Numbered from the stretch's first letter, positions 8,674-17,986 are shown. The stretch: 64,000 nucleotides of DNA from Clostridiales bacterium (GCA_031261985.1 JAISIR010000020.1:1-64000), one strand, 5' to 3'. The notes: a model not told the origin generated them from the sequence alone. A program made the numbers and translations.

Positions 8674-8678
8674 GATGT

Positions 8679-9317
8679 TTATGGATTTTCTATTGGTTCA
8701 GTACTTGGCTCTGGCTCTTGTTCTGCATAATTATATTGCTCGTAATCTAACGTAGCGGTAAGCGCATAATTACCGCCCACCATATAGATTGCATTACCTG
8801 GCCATTCGATATTTAGACAATCTCTAAATACTTCGCCAGGGTCGAGGATTACGTATTCGTTATTAGGGCCCCATTCGCCTGTGTTTACAACGTATTCCAT
8901 GCCCATTTGAAAGTCAAAATATGCAAAGAGCTTATCGGTAAGTGTATTATATACAGTTGAATAATCATCTAAAGAAGCTGCAAAATGGAATTGATCAGGG
9001 TCGTAAACTACAGAAGGCGGATAAACTTTAACCGTGGCGGAACCTAAGTTTGTAATATCATATGTGAGACTATTATATTCCCCTGGATAATCAAAGGGTA
9101 CTGAAAAATTCAGGGTCTGACCATCGGGTGTTATGTCATACTCTCCTAGTGCGTTTGAGGAATAGGCATCTGTTATTTGAATATTAGTATTAGAGCTAAC
9201 ATTTGCAACACCGCCGATGGTGATGACACCGTTAACAGCGGCATACGTTATTGAGCAAAGCGTAATAGCCGAAATTAGGAGAAGCCAAAGTGTTGGAGTG
9301 CTTTTTTTCCTGCGCAT
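8679..9317 (-). CDS. Secreted protein with N-terminal signal sequence, unknown function
   Basis: 212 residues. The start ATG at 9317 is set by GGAGGGG just upstream. The N-terminus (MRRKKSTPT, then a hydrophobic run of about 18 residues to ITYA) is a signal peptide. The mature part begins AAVNGVITIGGVANVSSN and is acidic and beta-rich. The layout (signal, TYA, then a short beta-strand with GG) recalls small exported TasA/camelysin-type proteins processed by SipW-like peptidases, but the match is weak. The C-terminus is Glu/Pro-rich (EQEPEPSTEPIENP). It shares a bidirectional terminator with the convergent gene. Confidence 0.65.
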   Translation of the reverse strand: MRRKKSTPTLWLLLISAITLCSITYAAVNGVITIGGVANVSSNTNIQITDAYSSNALGEYDITPDGQTLNFSVPFDYPGEYNSLTYDITNLGSATVKVYPPSVVYDPDQFHFAASLDDYSTVYNTLTDKLFAYFDFQMGMEYVVNTGEWGPNNEYVILDPGEVFRDCLNIEWPGNAIYMVGGNYALTATLDYEQYNYAEQEPEPSTEPIENP

Positions 9318-9484
9318 ATATGATAACCCCTCCATGGTAGTATGGGCGTTGATGTGCATAAATATACTTGTAGTTTAACATATCTTTGATGATAAAAAAT
9401 AGATGTGTTTAAAAAGTAGTAGAAATGTAACGAAAACGTAAATATAGTGTAATAAAAATGCAATAAAAGCGTTAAAAAGGGAGG

Positions 9485-10495
9485 TTATTTTATCAACATC
9501 GCATCGCCAAAGCTAAAGAAGCGATATTTATCGGCAATGGCGGCATGGTAGGCGTTTAGGATGAGTTCTTTGTTACAAAAGGCGGAAACAAGCATTAGAA
9601 GGGTAGATTGAGGCAGGTGGAAGTTAGTGATTAGAGCGTCGACACATTTAAAGTTATATGGCGGGTAGATGAAAATGTCCGTCCAGCCTGAATGTTTGCG
9701 AATGCCGCCGTTGTTTGCCAAGCTCTCGAGCACTCGGGCAGACGTGGTGCCGACAGCGATAACTCGACCCTTGCAATTATTGATAGTATCGGCAGCATTG
9801 CTTGAAACCTCGAAATATTCTGAGTGCATGGTATGATGTGCGACATCGTCTACCTTAACCGGGCGGAAGGTGCCTAAGCCTACATTTAGCGTGACTTCGG
9901 CAATTTGTGTACCGTTTGCGCGAACGCTATCTAGTAGTTCGGGCGTCCAATGCAAGCCAGCGGTGGGTGCGGCGGCAGAGCCTTCGTTTTTTGCATATAC
10001 CGTTTGATATCTATCTTTATCGGTTAATTTTGCTTTAATATAAGGTGGCAGTGGCATCTCGCCAAGTTCGTCTAAAATTTCTTCCCAAATTCCGCTATAT
10101 GTAAACTCGACAATCCTGTTGGCGTTAGGTAAAATGTCGACGACGATGCATTCTAACTTATCGCCAAAAGCATAGGAATCGCCAATGTGGACCTTGCTTG
10201 AAGTTTTGGTTAGAGCCTCCCATTTATCGTTTGTTTTGCGGTTTAGAAGTAACACCTCGACCGCGCCACCAGTAGCTTTTTTATGCCCGATTAAACGCGA
10301 GGGGCGCACCTTGGTATTGTTGATGACTAGGCAATCGTCGGGGGCGATATAGTCGATAATATTAGAGAAATGCGTGTGTTCGATGGCGCCTGTGGCTTTA
10401 TCTACCACTAAAAGGCGAGAATCGGAACGATTTTTAAGAGGTGTTTGCGCGATAAGCTCGGGCGGCAGGGTATAGTTAAAATCTGAAGTTTTCAA
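9485..10495 (-). CDS. queA: S-adenosylmethionine:tRNA ribosyltransferase-isomerase
   Basis: QueA transfers the ribosyl part of S-adenosylmethionine to preQ1 in tRNA, forming epoxyqueuosine. The 336-residue protein is full length. It begins MKTSDFNYTLPPELIAQTP and contains INNTKVRPSRL, GEMPLPPYI, SAAAPTAGLHWT, VGLGTFRPV, HSEYFEV and the C-terminal ITNFHLPQSTLLMLVSAF, all diagnostic. The start codon is TTG at 10495, with AAAGGA upstream. Its common partners ruvB and tgt are not in this window. It seems to be the last gene of a minus-strand run with the two genes upstream. Confidence 0.95.
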   Translation of the reverse strand: MKTSDFNYTLPPELIAQTPLKNRSDSRLLVVDKATGAIEHTHFSNIIDYIAPDDCLVINNTKVRPSRLIGHKKATGGAVEVLLLNRKTNDKWEALTKTSSKVHIGDSYAFGDKLECIVVDILPNANRIVEFTYSGIWEEILDELGEMPLPPYIKAKLTDKDRYQTVYAKNEGSAAAPTAGLHWTPELLDSVRANGTQIAEVTLNVGLGTFRPVKVDDVAHHTMHSEYFEVSSNAADTINNCKGRVIAVGTTSARVLESLANNGGIRKHSGWTDIFIYPPYNFKCVDALITNFHLPQSTLLMLVSAFCNKELILNAYHAAIADKYRFFSFGDAMLIK

Positions 10496-10565
10496 TTGAA
10501 AAAAATCCTTTTAATTTAAGTTTGTGGAGCGTGATTGCATAGTTAGTAAATTGATGGCTGATATT

Positions 10566-11798
10566 TTAAATCGCCACTTCTCGTAACATTGTTTTGTTTG
10601 AAACATGCCAGCCTATCACAGAATCGTCTTTTAAAACGACCATGGCGGCACCTTTATCTGACTGATTAATTATTGATACAAAACCGTTATCTAAAATAAT
10701 ATATGCGCTTAAATCTTTGCCATTAATATCAAAATTGTAGGTATTATCGGGGTCGACATAAGTATTAAAACTATTTAACATTTTTTTCATTACTTCTTGA
10801 TAATATTTGTTGCCGCTTAAGTACAAAATTTCTTTATTGTTAAAAGTAAGTTGAGGTTCAACCTCTTTCCACAATTCTTTATTTGCTATCACGAATTCAT
10901 CGGATTGTTTAAAACTAAACATTTCTTTAGAATTATAATTAAAGGTGTATGAATTGCCTAGTTTTATAATATCGTCGAAGCTATTAGAATTAACCTCGCC
11001 GACGTAAGTAAGCAGGTAGGCTTTTAGCATTTTAACCGTTTGCAATTCGGCGTTATCGGTAATTTTATCGGGCCATTTATCGCTATCAAAAGTTAGAACT
11101 ACGTTTTGGGTGGGCTGCATATTTGTAGAGCCGAAGATAGGTTCAAAGGAAGATTCGGGGGCGGTAAAAGCAAATATCGCAGACATAGCAAAAATTGCGA
11201 TTAAGGTGGATAATAAAATATGTTGCTGGGCCCATTTTAAATTAAAGCTATTTGTAGAGGATATATTGTGCGTGCTATTTGTTTGAACTATAATAGACGA
11301 ATCGTTAATTTGGGGTGGAGCGGGTTCGGGATTCTCTTCTGACTCGGGAGTTGCAACGTCTTGAACGTCGGTAGGGTTATACAGAGGTTTAGCTTTATAG
11401 TAAGCGTACACAAAGCCAGGCAGCCACGTCAAAATTGCCAATAGTATTGTATAGAAGTCTTGAGATAAAAGGGCGGTGCGCGAATTTACTGAAAGCTGAA
11501 CTATGTATGCGACGAGTATGGTGGAAAGCATTGTGGGTGCGCGTTTAGCGCGTGGTGGTGGCAATAATTTATCTACCTTGTAGAGTGACAGGTTTGTTGC
11601 GATAATAACCGACAGTGATAATGTGGAGAAAACTAAGGCGGTTAAAAGTCTGTCGTTATTTAAGTTTGTGTTGGCAGCGTCATTATAATATATGATGGGA
11701 GAAAATATTAGGACGAATATCAATGCGATAAGTGACGAAAGAATGTATGTAATTAAATTGAATTGCCATGCAAAGGTAGATAGTTTTTTAGTTTTCAT
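10566..11798 (-). CDS. Multi-spanning membrane protein of unknown function
   Basis: 410 residues from the ATG that follows AAAGGAG. Four hydrophobic segments occupy roughly residues 15-40, 50-72, 88-108 and 118-135. A polar Pro/Glu/Asn-rich linker (140-185) follows, then a fifth hydrophobic segment near 195-215, then about 190 soluble residues, probably outside the cell. The C-terminal domain has no motif I recognise. It lies 22 bp downstream of the SpoIID/LytB-type gene, on the same strand, and is probably cotranscribed with it, which suggests an envelope or sporulation role. That role is only inference. Confidence 0.65.
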   Translation of the reverse strand: MKTKKLSTFAWQFNLITYILSSLIALIFVLIFSPIIYYNDAANTNLNNDRLLTALVFSTLSLSVIIATNLSLYKVDKLLPPPRAKRAPTMLSTILVAYIVQLSVNSRTALLSQDFYTILLAILTWLPGFVYAYYKAKPLYNPTDVQDVATPESEENPEPAPPQINDSSIIVQTNSTHNISSTNSFNLKWAQQHILLSTLIAIFAMSAIFAFTAPESSFEPIFGSTNMQPTQNVVLTFDSDKWPDKITDNAELQTVKMLKAYLLTYVGEVNSNSFDDIIKLGNSYTFNYNSKEMFSFKQSDEFVIANKELWKEVEPQLTFNNKEILYLSGNKYYQEVMKKMLNSFNTYVDPDNTYNFDINGKDLSAYIILDNGFVSIINQSDKGAAMVVLKDDSVIGWHVSNKTMLREVAI

Positions 11799-11820
11799 TA
11801 ACAATAAACTCCTTTGTGTT

Positions 11821-13221
11821 TTATAAAGTTATCCCTGTGTAGAAGTGTTTAAGAATGTCTTGGTACGAAAAGCCTGCTTTTGCCATGCCTATTGCGCCTT
11901 CTTGACTAAGTCCGACAAGGTGACCGAAGCCGCGACCGTTGAAAACAAACTTGGTAACGCCTGAGGTTGTAGGGGTAGAAACGCCAGGGATAGACTGAGT
12001 GCCATCTTTGGTTATAACAGCGATAACGCTTTCGGTTAAAGGTTGCGTGCCATTTGAAGTGATAATGCTTGGGTTAGAGGGAACAGCTTGAGTTTCGTAA
12101 TCTTTATCTATCGCCATAATTTGAGATGGAGTAGTAGTGGTGCCACCTTCTTTAGTTAGGGTGTACGCCTGGCTTTTAAGCCCAGTGCCAAAGAGTGTGC
12201 GACATGCTTCTAGCTTAAAAACTTTTTCGCCTGCGTCGCCAATTACTTTAAGCTGAGTGGTTACGTTACGCGGGGTGGCGGCTATTATTTGGATATCGGT
12301 TATATTGCCCAAGCCATACTTGCTTAGTTTAGTAGTAGCTTCGGCGGGAGTGATTTCGTACGTCCAATTATAGTATGATTTATTTTTATCTTCGTAAAGG
12401 CTATCGACGGGTTTTAAATAAGGGACATCGCCGCCCCAAACGTATTGCGCGTCTTCGGTGTATCCGCCAGTCGACGACGAAAAGACGAGGTCTGCCAATG
12501 CGCCATTATAAAGCGCGTACACGTTAGATGTTGCTTGGACGGCGTCGATAATGGCTGGAGTTTCGGTATTTATTCCGCCATACACTTGGCAATCGGTAGT
12601 ATTGCAGACATCGAAACCATATTTAGAGTGCTTGTTTAAATGCGCCGCGCCATAGTTTCGCGCGCAGACTGCTTGGGCTTTAAGGGCTTCGGTAGGAGAT
12701 GACGCGCCGATTTCTTTAGCGACAACGCCTTGGACATAATCGTTTATGTTGACTTTGTTGATTACGTTGAAACCATCGGTGCTAAGGCGGTTCACAATAA
12801 AGCTGCCACGGTATGATATCCCAGATAATGCAAGGAAATTGCTATTTGGAGTGAAGGTTAAATCGGTGACTCCGCTGGCTACAATTGAACCATCTATTAC
12901 AGCATCGACGCCGCCAAGGGCAGATTTTTGCATTGTAATATTTACGCTGTTATTAGTTTGGTAGGTTTGCGCGCCGGTGGAATCGTAAATTGTTACTCCA
13001 CCAGGGGCAGAGAATGTGATTGGGTTAGATGAGACGGAATTGTAGATGATTCCTACCCTTAACGCATCTGGCGGGGTATATGCTTTAACCTTAACGTGTG
13101 GGAAGAATGTGATGGACATGGCAAAAATTATTAGACACAAGGTGATTTTTAGGGCGATATATTTTGAATTTAGCAGGGCGGATGAAGATTGTGGTAAAAA
13201 TTTAATAGGTTTTTTATTCAT
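11821..13221 (-). CDS. SpoIID/LytB-domain protein (peptidoglycan lytic transglycosylase type)
   Basis: 466 residues with an N-terminal membrane anchor or signal segment (about 24-45). The SpoIID/LytB domain shows NDYVQGVVAKEIG with the expected catalytic Glu, EALKAQAVCARNYG, TDCQVYGG, FSSSTGGYTEDAQYVWGG, and the C-terminal GRGFGHLVGLSQEGAIGMA. SpoIID degrades peptidoglycan during forespore engulfment; LytB relatives assist cell-wall amidases. About 70 residues rich in Thr, Ser and Pro are inserted before the final block, making it longer than Bacillus SpoIID. The promoter (TTGACA 13283-13278, 17 bp, TATAAT 13260-13255) looks like a vegetative sigma-A site rather than sigma-E, so a non-sporulation role is possible. 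Confidence 0.85.
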   Translation of the reverse strand: MNKKPIKFLPQSSSALLNSKYIALKITLCLIIFAMSITFFPHVKVKAYTPPDALRVGIIYNSVSSNPITFSAPGGVTIYDSTGAQTYQTNNSVNITMQKSALGGVDAVIDGSIVASGVTDLTFTPNSNFLALSGISYRGSFIVNRLSTDGFNVINKVNINDYVQGVVAKEIGASSPTEALKAQAVCARNYGAAHLNKHSKYGFDVCNTTDCQVYGGINTETPAIIDAVQATSNVYALYNGALADLVFSSSTGGYTEDAQYVWGGDVPYLKPVDSLYEDKNKSYYNWTYEITPAEATTKLSKYGLGNITDIQIIAATPRNVTTQLKVIGDAGEKVFKLEACRTLFGTGLKSQAYTLTKEGGTTTTPSQIMAIDKDYETQAVPSNPSIITSNGTQPLTESVIAVITKDGTQSIPGVSTPTTSGVTKFVFNGRGFGHLVGLSQEGAIGMAKAGFSYQDILKHFYTGITL

Positions 13222-13254
13222 AAGTAATCACCTTGACCATACATTATTATCTAC

Positions 13255-13283
13255 ATTATATATTTTTAAAATTTTTTTGTCAA
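13255..13283 (-). promoter_or_regulatory. Promoter of the SpoIID/LytB gene
   Basis: Minus strand TTGACA (13283-13278), 17 bp, TATAAT (13260-13255). It is back to back with the malQ promoter; their -35 hexamers are only 5 bp apart. Confidence 0.75.
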
Positions 13284-13288
13284 TACAC

Positions 13289-13317
13289 TTGAAAAATTTT
13301 TTGATATGTGATATAAT
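13289..13317 (+). promoter_or_regulatory. malQ promoter
   Basis: TTGAAA 13289-13294, 17 bp, TATAAT 13312-13317, TGTGA before the -10. Divergent from the SpoIID/LytB promoter. Confidence 0.75.
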
Positions 13318-13393
13318 GTTTAAAATAAGTTTTTAATGGGGAGCAACTTTTGGATTTATCTAGATTATATCCATTTAAAGGGGCACAAATACC

Positions 13394-14710
13394 ATGAAAA
13401 ACTTAAAACAAAGTGGAGTTTTGCTTAATATATCTAGCTTACCCAACGATTTTAGCATAGGGAGTTTGGGGCTAGAGGCGTATGAGTTTGTGGATTTAAT
13501 TGCCTCGCTGGGGTTTGATTATTGGCAGATGTTGCCGATTAATCCTGTGGATTTTGCTAACTCGCCTTACGACAGCCCTATGCCTTTTGGCGGGAATTTG
13601 TTGTTCTTGGATTTAGTTGAGCTTTATAATAGCGAGGTTATTACTAAGGCAGAGCTAGAGAGCCAGAGGATAGAGAATAAAAATTACGTCGATTATTCGT
13701 TTAAAGAATTGCGTGTGGACATGATAAATAAGGCTTTTGCCAGGTATATTGGCACTGATGATGAGGCGATAGTGACTCAGGCGGTGCAGAACGAGTTTTG
13801 GCGGCAATGGTTTAAATTAAAGGTATATGCAAATGATAAAGGGATTCGATTGATAGGTGATTTGCCGTTTTATGTATCGGCAGATAGTGACCAAGTTAAG
13901 ATGTATCCTGAGTTTTTTGATTTAACAACGCAAGGTGGTGCGCCGCCAGATTATTTTTGTCCGGATGGTCAAGCGTGGGGAAGCCCTACATATAATTGGA
14001 AGGCGACGGGGATTTTTACTTGGTGGGCTAAGAGGTTGGAGATTGCTTTGCGTGCGTTTGATAAAGTTAGGATTGACCATTTTAGGGGATTAGTTGAATA
14101 TTGGTGCTTGCCAAGCGATGCTAAAGATGGAGTGAAGGGCGAGTGGCGTGAGGGTGAGCCGATAAAGTGGTTCGACTCGATGAAGGAAAAGGTAGATGTA
14201 TCGAACTTAATTGCCGAAGACCTTGGTGTGATAGATGATAAAGTGCAGATGTTCTTGGATGTGACAGGGATTCCTGGTATGAGAGTTATGCAATTTGGGC
14301 TGGATAAGATAGACTATACAAGCCAGCATTTGCCACATAATTATCCTAAGAATTGCTTGGCGTACACAGGGACGCATGATAATGATACTTCTTGGGGATT
14401 TTTAAGCGGGCTTGAGGGTTCGGCACGCGTGCAATTTTTGAGATATTGTGGTATGGAAGGCGATTTAAACCGCGAGGACGATGATTTTAGGCGGTTGGCG
14501 CTGCATGCTATGTATCGTGAATTGTTTAGAAGCCGCGCTAAAATTGCAATTTTGCCGATGCAAGATATATTGATGTATGGTAGTGATGCCAGAATGAACA
14601 CGCCTGGAGAAGTTGGAGGTTGGGTGTTCCGTCTATCGGATAATTATGCTTCTAAGGTAGACCGTGAGTATTATAAACAGCTTAATTATTTTAGGAAGTT
14701 TGTATGGTAG
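13394..14710 (+). CDS. malQ: 4-alpha-glucanotransferase (amylomaltase, GH77)
   Basis: Transfers alpha-1,4-glucan segments between maltodextrins or glycogen in the cytoplasm. The GH77 motifs are present: SGVLLNISSLPNDFSIGSLG at the N-terminus, SPYDSPMPFGGN, the nucleophile region VRIDHFRG, the acid/base region LIAEDLG, and the third catalytic Asp in GTHDNDT. At 438 residues it is somewhat shorter than the usual 490-500, with a trimmed C-terminal part that ends RKFVW. AAAGGGG precedes the ATG. Its promoter (13289-13317) is divergent from that of the SpoIID/LytB gene. No other starch or glycogen genes are nearby. Confidence 0.93.
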   Translation: MKNLKQSGVLLNISSLPNDFSIGSLGLEAYEFVDLIASLGFDYWQMLPINPVDFANSPYDSPMPFGGNLLFLDLVELYNSEVITKAELESQRIENKNYVDYSFKELRVDMINKAFARYIGTDDEAIVTQAVQNEFWRQWFKLKVYANDKGIRLIGDLPFYVSADSDQVKMYPEFFDLTTQGGAPPDYFCPDGQAWGSPTYNWKATGIFTWWAKRLEIALRAFDKVRIDHFRGLVEYWCLPSDAKDGVKGEWREGEPIKWFDSMKEKVDVSNLIAEDLGVIDDKVQMFLDVTGIPGMRVMQFGLDKIDYTSQHLPHNYPKNCLAYTGTHDNDTSWGFLSGLEGSARVQFLRYCGMEGDLNREDDDFRRLALHAMYRELFRSRAKIAILPMQDILMYGSDARMNTPGEVGGWVFRLSDNYASKVDREYYKQLNYFRKFVW

Positions 14711-14805
14711 GAAAAGATAATGCAGAATGATTAATGAAAAATGATTAATTAATGTTAATTTTCCCCTCTTGTTATTGAATACAATGGTAATAAGAGGGTG
14801 TTTTT

Positions 14806-15459
14806 ATGGTCGTTCTTATGAAGCGTAGTCGTGGCAATACAAGCTTTAAATGGATTTTTTGCTGGTTTATCATTGTGTTAATGTTAGTGTTTGGCGTGGC
14901 ATTTTACATGTTGCTTAATATGAGCCCTATGGTAGATGAGTTGGTCGTCTCGGATGCCGAGCAATACCTTAATGAGCAACTAAGCGAAGTTGTGCTAGCA
15001 AATATGCAAGGCTTGGATTATTCTGATTTTTTTGATATCCAGCGAGATAATAATGGCAAAATTACTAACATGAACAGCAATAGCGTCGCTTTAAACAAGG
15101 TAAAGTTTCAGATATTGTCTGACTTTAATGCTAAAATTAGCCATATTGGTGATAGGGTTATTGAGTTTCCTATTACATCGCTTATTCCGTTGGATATATT
15201 TGCGAATTTAGGGCCGAACATACCTATTACAATTAGTTATCATGGCGGCGTGATGATGGATTTTAAGAGCGATTTCACATCGGCGGGGATTAATCAGACC
15301 AAACATACAGTTGACATAAACTGTGTGACAGATGCGATTGTTGTGCTAGGTGGACGGACAAAAACTGTCGAGATAGTATCGGTTGTTCCTATACTAGACA
15401 ATATAATTGTAGGTGATGTGCCGACCACGTTTTTGCAACTTGACAATTTAATTAAATAG
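14806..15459 (+). CDS. yunB: YunB-like sporulation protein
   Basis: 217 residues with one N-terminal membrane segment (about 17-40) and an extracytoplasmic domain. The pattern INPVVDELAVSDAEQYLNEQL-like after the membrane segment, the central SLIPLDIFANLGPNIPI block, and a C-terminal half with VDINCVTDAIVVLGG and VEIVSVVPILDNIIVGDVP match YunB, a sigma-E-controlled protein needed for normal spores in Bacillus. Its biochemical role is unknown. GAGGG lies 7 nt upstream of ATG 14806. The promoter of the next gene, pyrF, begins inside its last codons. Confidence 0.75.
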   Translation: MVVLMKRSRGNTSFKWIFCWFIIVLMLVFGVAFYMLLNMSPMVDELVVSDAEQYLNEQLSEVVLANMQGLDYSDFFDIQRDNNGKITNMNSNSVALNKVKFQILSDFNAKISHIGDRVIEFPITSLIPLDIFANLGPNIPITISYHGGVMMDFKSDFTSAGINQTKHTVDINCVTDAIVVLGGRTKTVEIVSVVPILDNIIVGDVPTTFLQLDNLIK

Positions 15460-15468
15460 GTGTATAAT
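15440..15468 (+). promoter_or_regulatory. pyrF promoter
   Basis: TTGACA 15440-15445, 17 bp, TATAAT 15463-15468, overlapping the last codons of yunB. Confidence 0.75.
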
Positions 15469-15485
15469 TACATGGGTGATTTTAA

Positions 15486-16397
15486 ATGAAAGAACTTATA
15501 GAAAAAATTAAGCAAAAGAATTCTGTGGTTTTAGTTGGGTTAGACCCATTTATCGATAGCTTCCCAAAGCATATAATAAAGGGTGACGATAAGGCTGAAA
15601 TTGCTGAAAGTATTCTAGAATTTAACAAGCAAATTATAGATAGTGTGTATGATATTATCCCTGCTGTTAAGCCGCAAGCAGCGTTTTATGAGCAATTTGG
15701 CTGGCAGGGCGTGCGTGCGTTAGAAGAGACGGTGCGCTATGCCAAGCAAAAGGGGTTATATGTAATTTTAGACGGAAAGCGAAACGATATATCTTCGACA
15801 GCGGCTGGATATGCCAAGGCTTTTTTAAGTGATTATGGCATGGATGCCGATTGCTTGACGGTTAATGGATATCTGGGAACGGACGGGATTAAGCCTTTTA
15901 CCGATACAGGGCGCGATATTTTTGTGTTGGCTAAAACGTCTAATCCGTCTAGTGGGGAATTGCAAGATAGGCTGCTAGATAGTGGCGAGACGGTGTATGA
16001 AGCGATGGCGAAATTGTGCGATAAATGGGGAGTGGCTGGCGCGAGCGAGGCAGATGGGGCTAGCGAGGCTGACGGTTTTAGTGAGGCGGCTGTGTATCAT
16101 AACGTAGGCATAGTTGTAGGTGCGACGTATCCTGAGCAAATTGCACGGTTGCGTGCGCTTGTGCCTAAGGTATTTTTCCTTATCCCGGGGTATGGTGCGC
16201 AAGGCGGTAAGGCGGAGGATATTGCGGCGGCGTTTGATTCTGACGGGTTGGGCGCGCTTGTAAATAGCAGCCGAGGGATATTATATGCCTGGAAGAAAAC
16301 GGGCGGTAATGGCGAGGATTTTGCTGAAGTGGCGAGGGCTGAGGCTATTAAGATGCGCGATGATATTAACGATTATCGTAACTCTAAAATTTGCTAA
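15486..16397 (+). CDS. pyrF: Orotidine 5'-phosphate decarboxylase with a tandem-repeat insertion
   Basis: Last step of UMP synthesis. The protein belongs to the longer subfamily 2 type (303 residues). VGLDPFIDSFP, VKPQAAFYEQFGWQG, the catalytic ILDGKRNDISSTA (Lys98-Asp101 region), NGYLGTDGIKPF and PGYGAQGG are all present. At residues 185-202 a short tandem repeat (GASEAD, GASEAD, GFSEAA) sits between KWGV and the beta-strand VGIVVGAT. Because it lies in a loop, activity is probably kept. A sigma-A promoter at 15440-15468 overlaps the end of yunB. pyrE follows 150 bp downstream, so the two UMP genes are neighbours, but each may have its own promoter. Confidence 0.95.
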   Translation: MKELIEKIKQKNSVVLVGLDPFIDSFPKHIIKGDDKAEIAESILEFNKQIIDSVYDIIPAVKPQAAFYEQFGWQGVRALEETVRYAKQKGLYVILDGKRNDISSTAAGYAKAFLSDYGMDADCLTVNGYLGTDGIKPFTDTGRDIFVLAKTSNPSSGELQDRLLDSGETVYEAMAKLCDKWGVAGASEADGASEADGFSEAAVYHNVGIVVGATYPEQIARLRALVPKVFFLIPGYGAQGGKAEDIAAAFDSDGLGALVNSSRGILYAWKKTGGNGEDFAEVARAEAIKMRDDINDYRNSKIC

Positions 16398-16547
16398 ACC
16401 GCCATTAGAAATGGCTTTGTTCCAATGTCGGATTGATATACATTAAGTATAATCTGCGCCTCCATTGAAACAATTTAGCTAAATTTTATAGTCACTTTGA
16501 ATGTATAATCTATGAATTGTTATTCTAAATTTTGGAGGTAAAAACAA

Positions 16548-17240
16548 ATGCAAGAATATAAACAAAATTTTATCGAGTTTGTTGTTAAATGTGGAGCGTT
16601 AAGATTTGGCGAGTTTAAACTTAAAAGTGGGCGAATATCGCCTTATTTCTTTAATTCAGGGGAGTTTAAAACAGGGGCGGCGTTGTCTAAATTAGCATCG
16701 TTTTACGCGTCTACCGTTGCAGACAATATTAGCACTAACCCTGCATTATACAACGATATTGTGCTATTTGGACCAGCGTATAAAGGCATTCCTTTGGTTG
16801 CTATAACCGCGCTTAAACTATCGGACGAGCATGGGATAGACTACCCTATTTGCTATAATCGCAAGGAGGCTAAAGACCATGGCGAGGGTGGCGCAACGAT
16901 TGGTGCTAGCTTGACGGCTGACCAGACTATTGTTGCAATAGAGGATGTTGTGACAGCGGGGACGGCCATAGGTGAAACCAAGGAAGTTTTGGCGGCGAAT
17001 GGTGGGGCTAAACTATCGGCCGTTGTAATTGCAATGGATAGGTGCGAGGTTAAGACGGAAGGGTCGAGCGAAACAGCGTTGCAGGAAATTGCAAGGGTTC
17101 AAGGGGTTCAAATATTCCCTGTTATAACTATTTTTGAGGCGATTGAATATTTACATAATAACGAAATCGACGGTGTGGTTTACATAAATGACGAGATAAA
17201 GCAGAACATAGAGGATTATTTAAAGAAATATGGAGCGTAA
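16548..17240 (+). CDS. pyrE: Orotate phosphoribosyltransferase
   Basis: Joins orotate to PRPP to give OMP, which PyrF then decarboxylates. The 230-residue protein carries FGEFKLKSGRISPYFFNSG near residue 20, the NRKEAKDHGEGG catalytic loop, and the PRPP-binding motif IVAIEDVVTAGTAIGE at about residue 128. TTGGAGG lies just before the ATG. Its 3' end overlaps rnmV by 11 bp. No PyrR attenuator was seen upstream. Confidence 0.95.
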   Translation: MQEYKQNFIEFVVKCGALRFGEFKLKSGRISPYFFNSGEFKTGAALSKLASFYASTVADNISTNPALYNDIVLFGPAYKGIPLVAITALKLSDEHGIDYPICYNRKEAKDHGEGGATIGASLTADQTIVAIEDVVTAGTAIGETKEVLAANGGAKLSAVVIAMDRCEVKTEGSSETALQEIARVQGVQIFPVITIFEAIEYLHNNEIDGVVYINDEIKQNIEDYLKKYGA

Positions 17241-17931
17241 AACTTTAGGGGCATCTAGCACTAAAAAAGTGTTTAAAGAGGTAATAATTGTAGAGGGGAA
17301 ATATGACAAACAGCGATTAGAAAGCTTGGTAGATGCTACGATTATTGCTACAGGTGGATTTAGGGTATTTAAAGATGAAGCGGCACGTAGCTTGATTTGC
17401 AGGTTGGCGCGCAAATGTGGAGTGATAATTCTGACGGATAGTGACGGCGCGGGGTTTAAAATTAGAAATTTCATCAAAAATATACTTATGAGCCATGATA
17501 ATTCCTGCGATAATGCGGGTGGCGGCGATGGTGGGATTGTTATTAAACAGGCTTACATCCCGACGATTAGCGGCAAAGAGCGGCGTAAAAGAGTTCCTGG
17601 TAAAGAGGAATTATTAGGCGTCGAGGGCATGGATGATGCGACGATAATTAGTGCGTTAGAAAATGCGTCGGTGGTTAGTGGGCTGGCAGGTGCGAGCGGT
17701 ACAGGAGAGCGTGTGCCAGGGGTTGACGCGGACGTTAAGGGTGCGATTACGAAGCAAGATTTCTACGATATAGGGCTGATTGGCAAGGATAATAGTCATG
17801 CGATGCGTCGTGAGGTTATGCAACAAATGGGCTTGCCGCTTAGGTTATCAACCAACGCGCTGATTGATGTTTTAAACCGATTGACGACGTTAGATGAGTT
17901 AAAAGAAATGGTTGGCAAGTTTATAATTTGA
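17230..17931 (+). CDS. rnmV: Ribonuclease M5 with a Gly/Ala-rich insertion
   Basis: RNase M5 finishes maturation of 5S rRNA in Firmicutes. The Toprim fold is clear: IIVEGKYDKQRL with its Glu at residues 19-30, ATGGFRVFKDE, and ILTDSDGAG at 67-75. The C-terminal half carries KQDFYDIGLIGKDNS and RREVMQQMGLPLRLSTNALIDVLN-like blocks. Extra low-complexity residues occupy about 92-104 and 141-172. It overlaps pyrE. In many Firmicutes rnmV is next to metG, tatD and rsmA (ksgA). Here metG and tatD follow but rsmA is missing. Confidence 0.9.
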   Translation: MERKTLGASSTKKVFKEVIIVEGKYDKQRLESLVDATIIATGGFRVFKDEAARSLICRLARKCGVIILTDSDGAGFKIRNFIKNILMSHDNSCDNAGGGDGGIVIKQAYIPTISGKERRKRVPGKEELLGVEGMDDATIISALENASVVSGLAGASGTGERVPGVDADVKGAITKQDFYDIGLIGKDNSHAMRREVMQQMGLPLRLSTNALIDVLNRLTTLDELKEMVGKFII

Positions 17932-17986
17932 TTAAAAAGATATAATTTATTTAATTCCAATTTTTTATGAAAGGGAATGATTTTAA

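Noticed and set aside
9360-9484. A small gene upstream of the secreted protein
   Set aside because: The frame is rich in Phe/Tyr/Ile from AT-rich DNA and has no ribosome site.
16398-16547. PyrR attenuator upstream of pyrE
   Set aside because: Only a small GCCATT/AATGGC hairpin and weak promoter-like boxes are present; no PyrR-binding pattern was seen.
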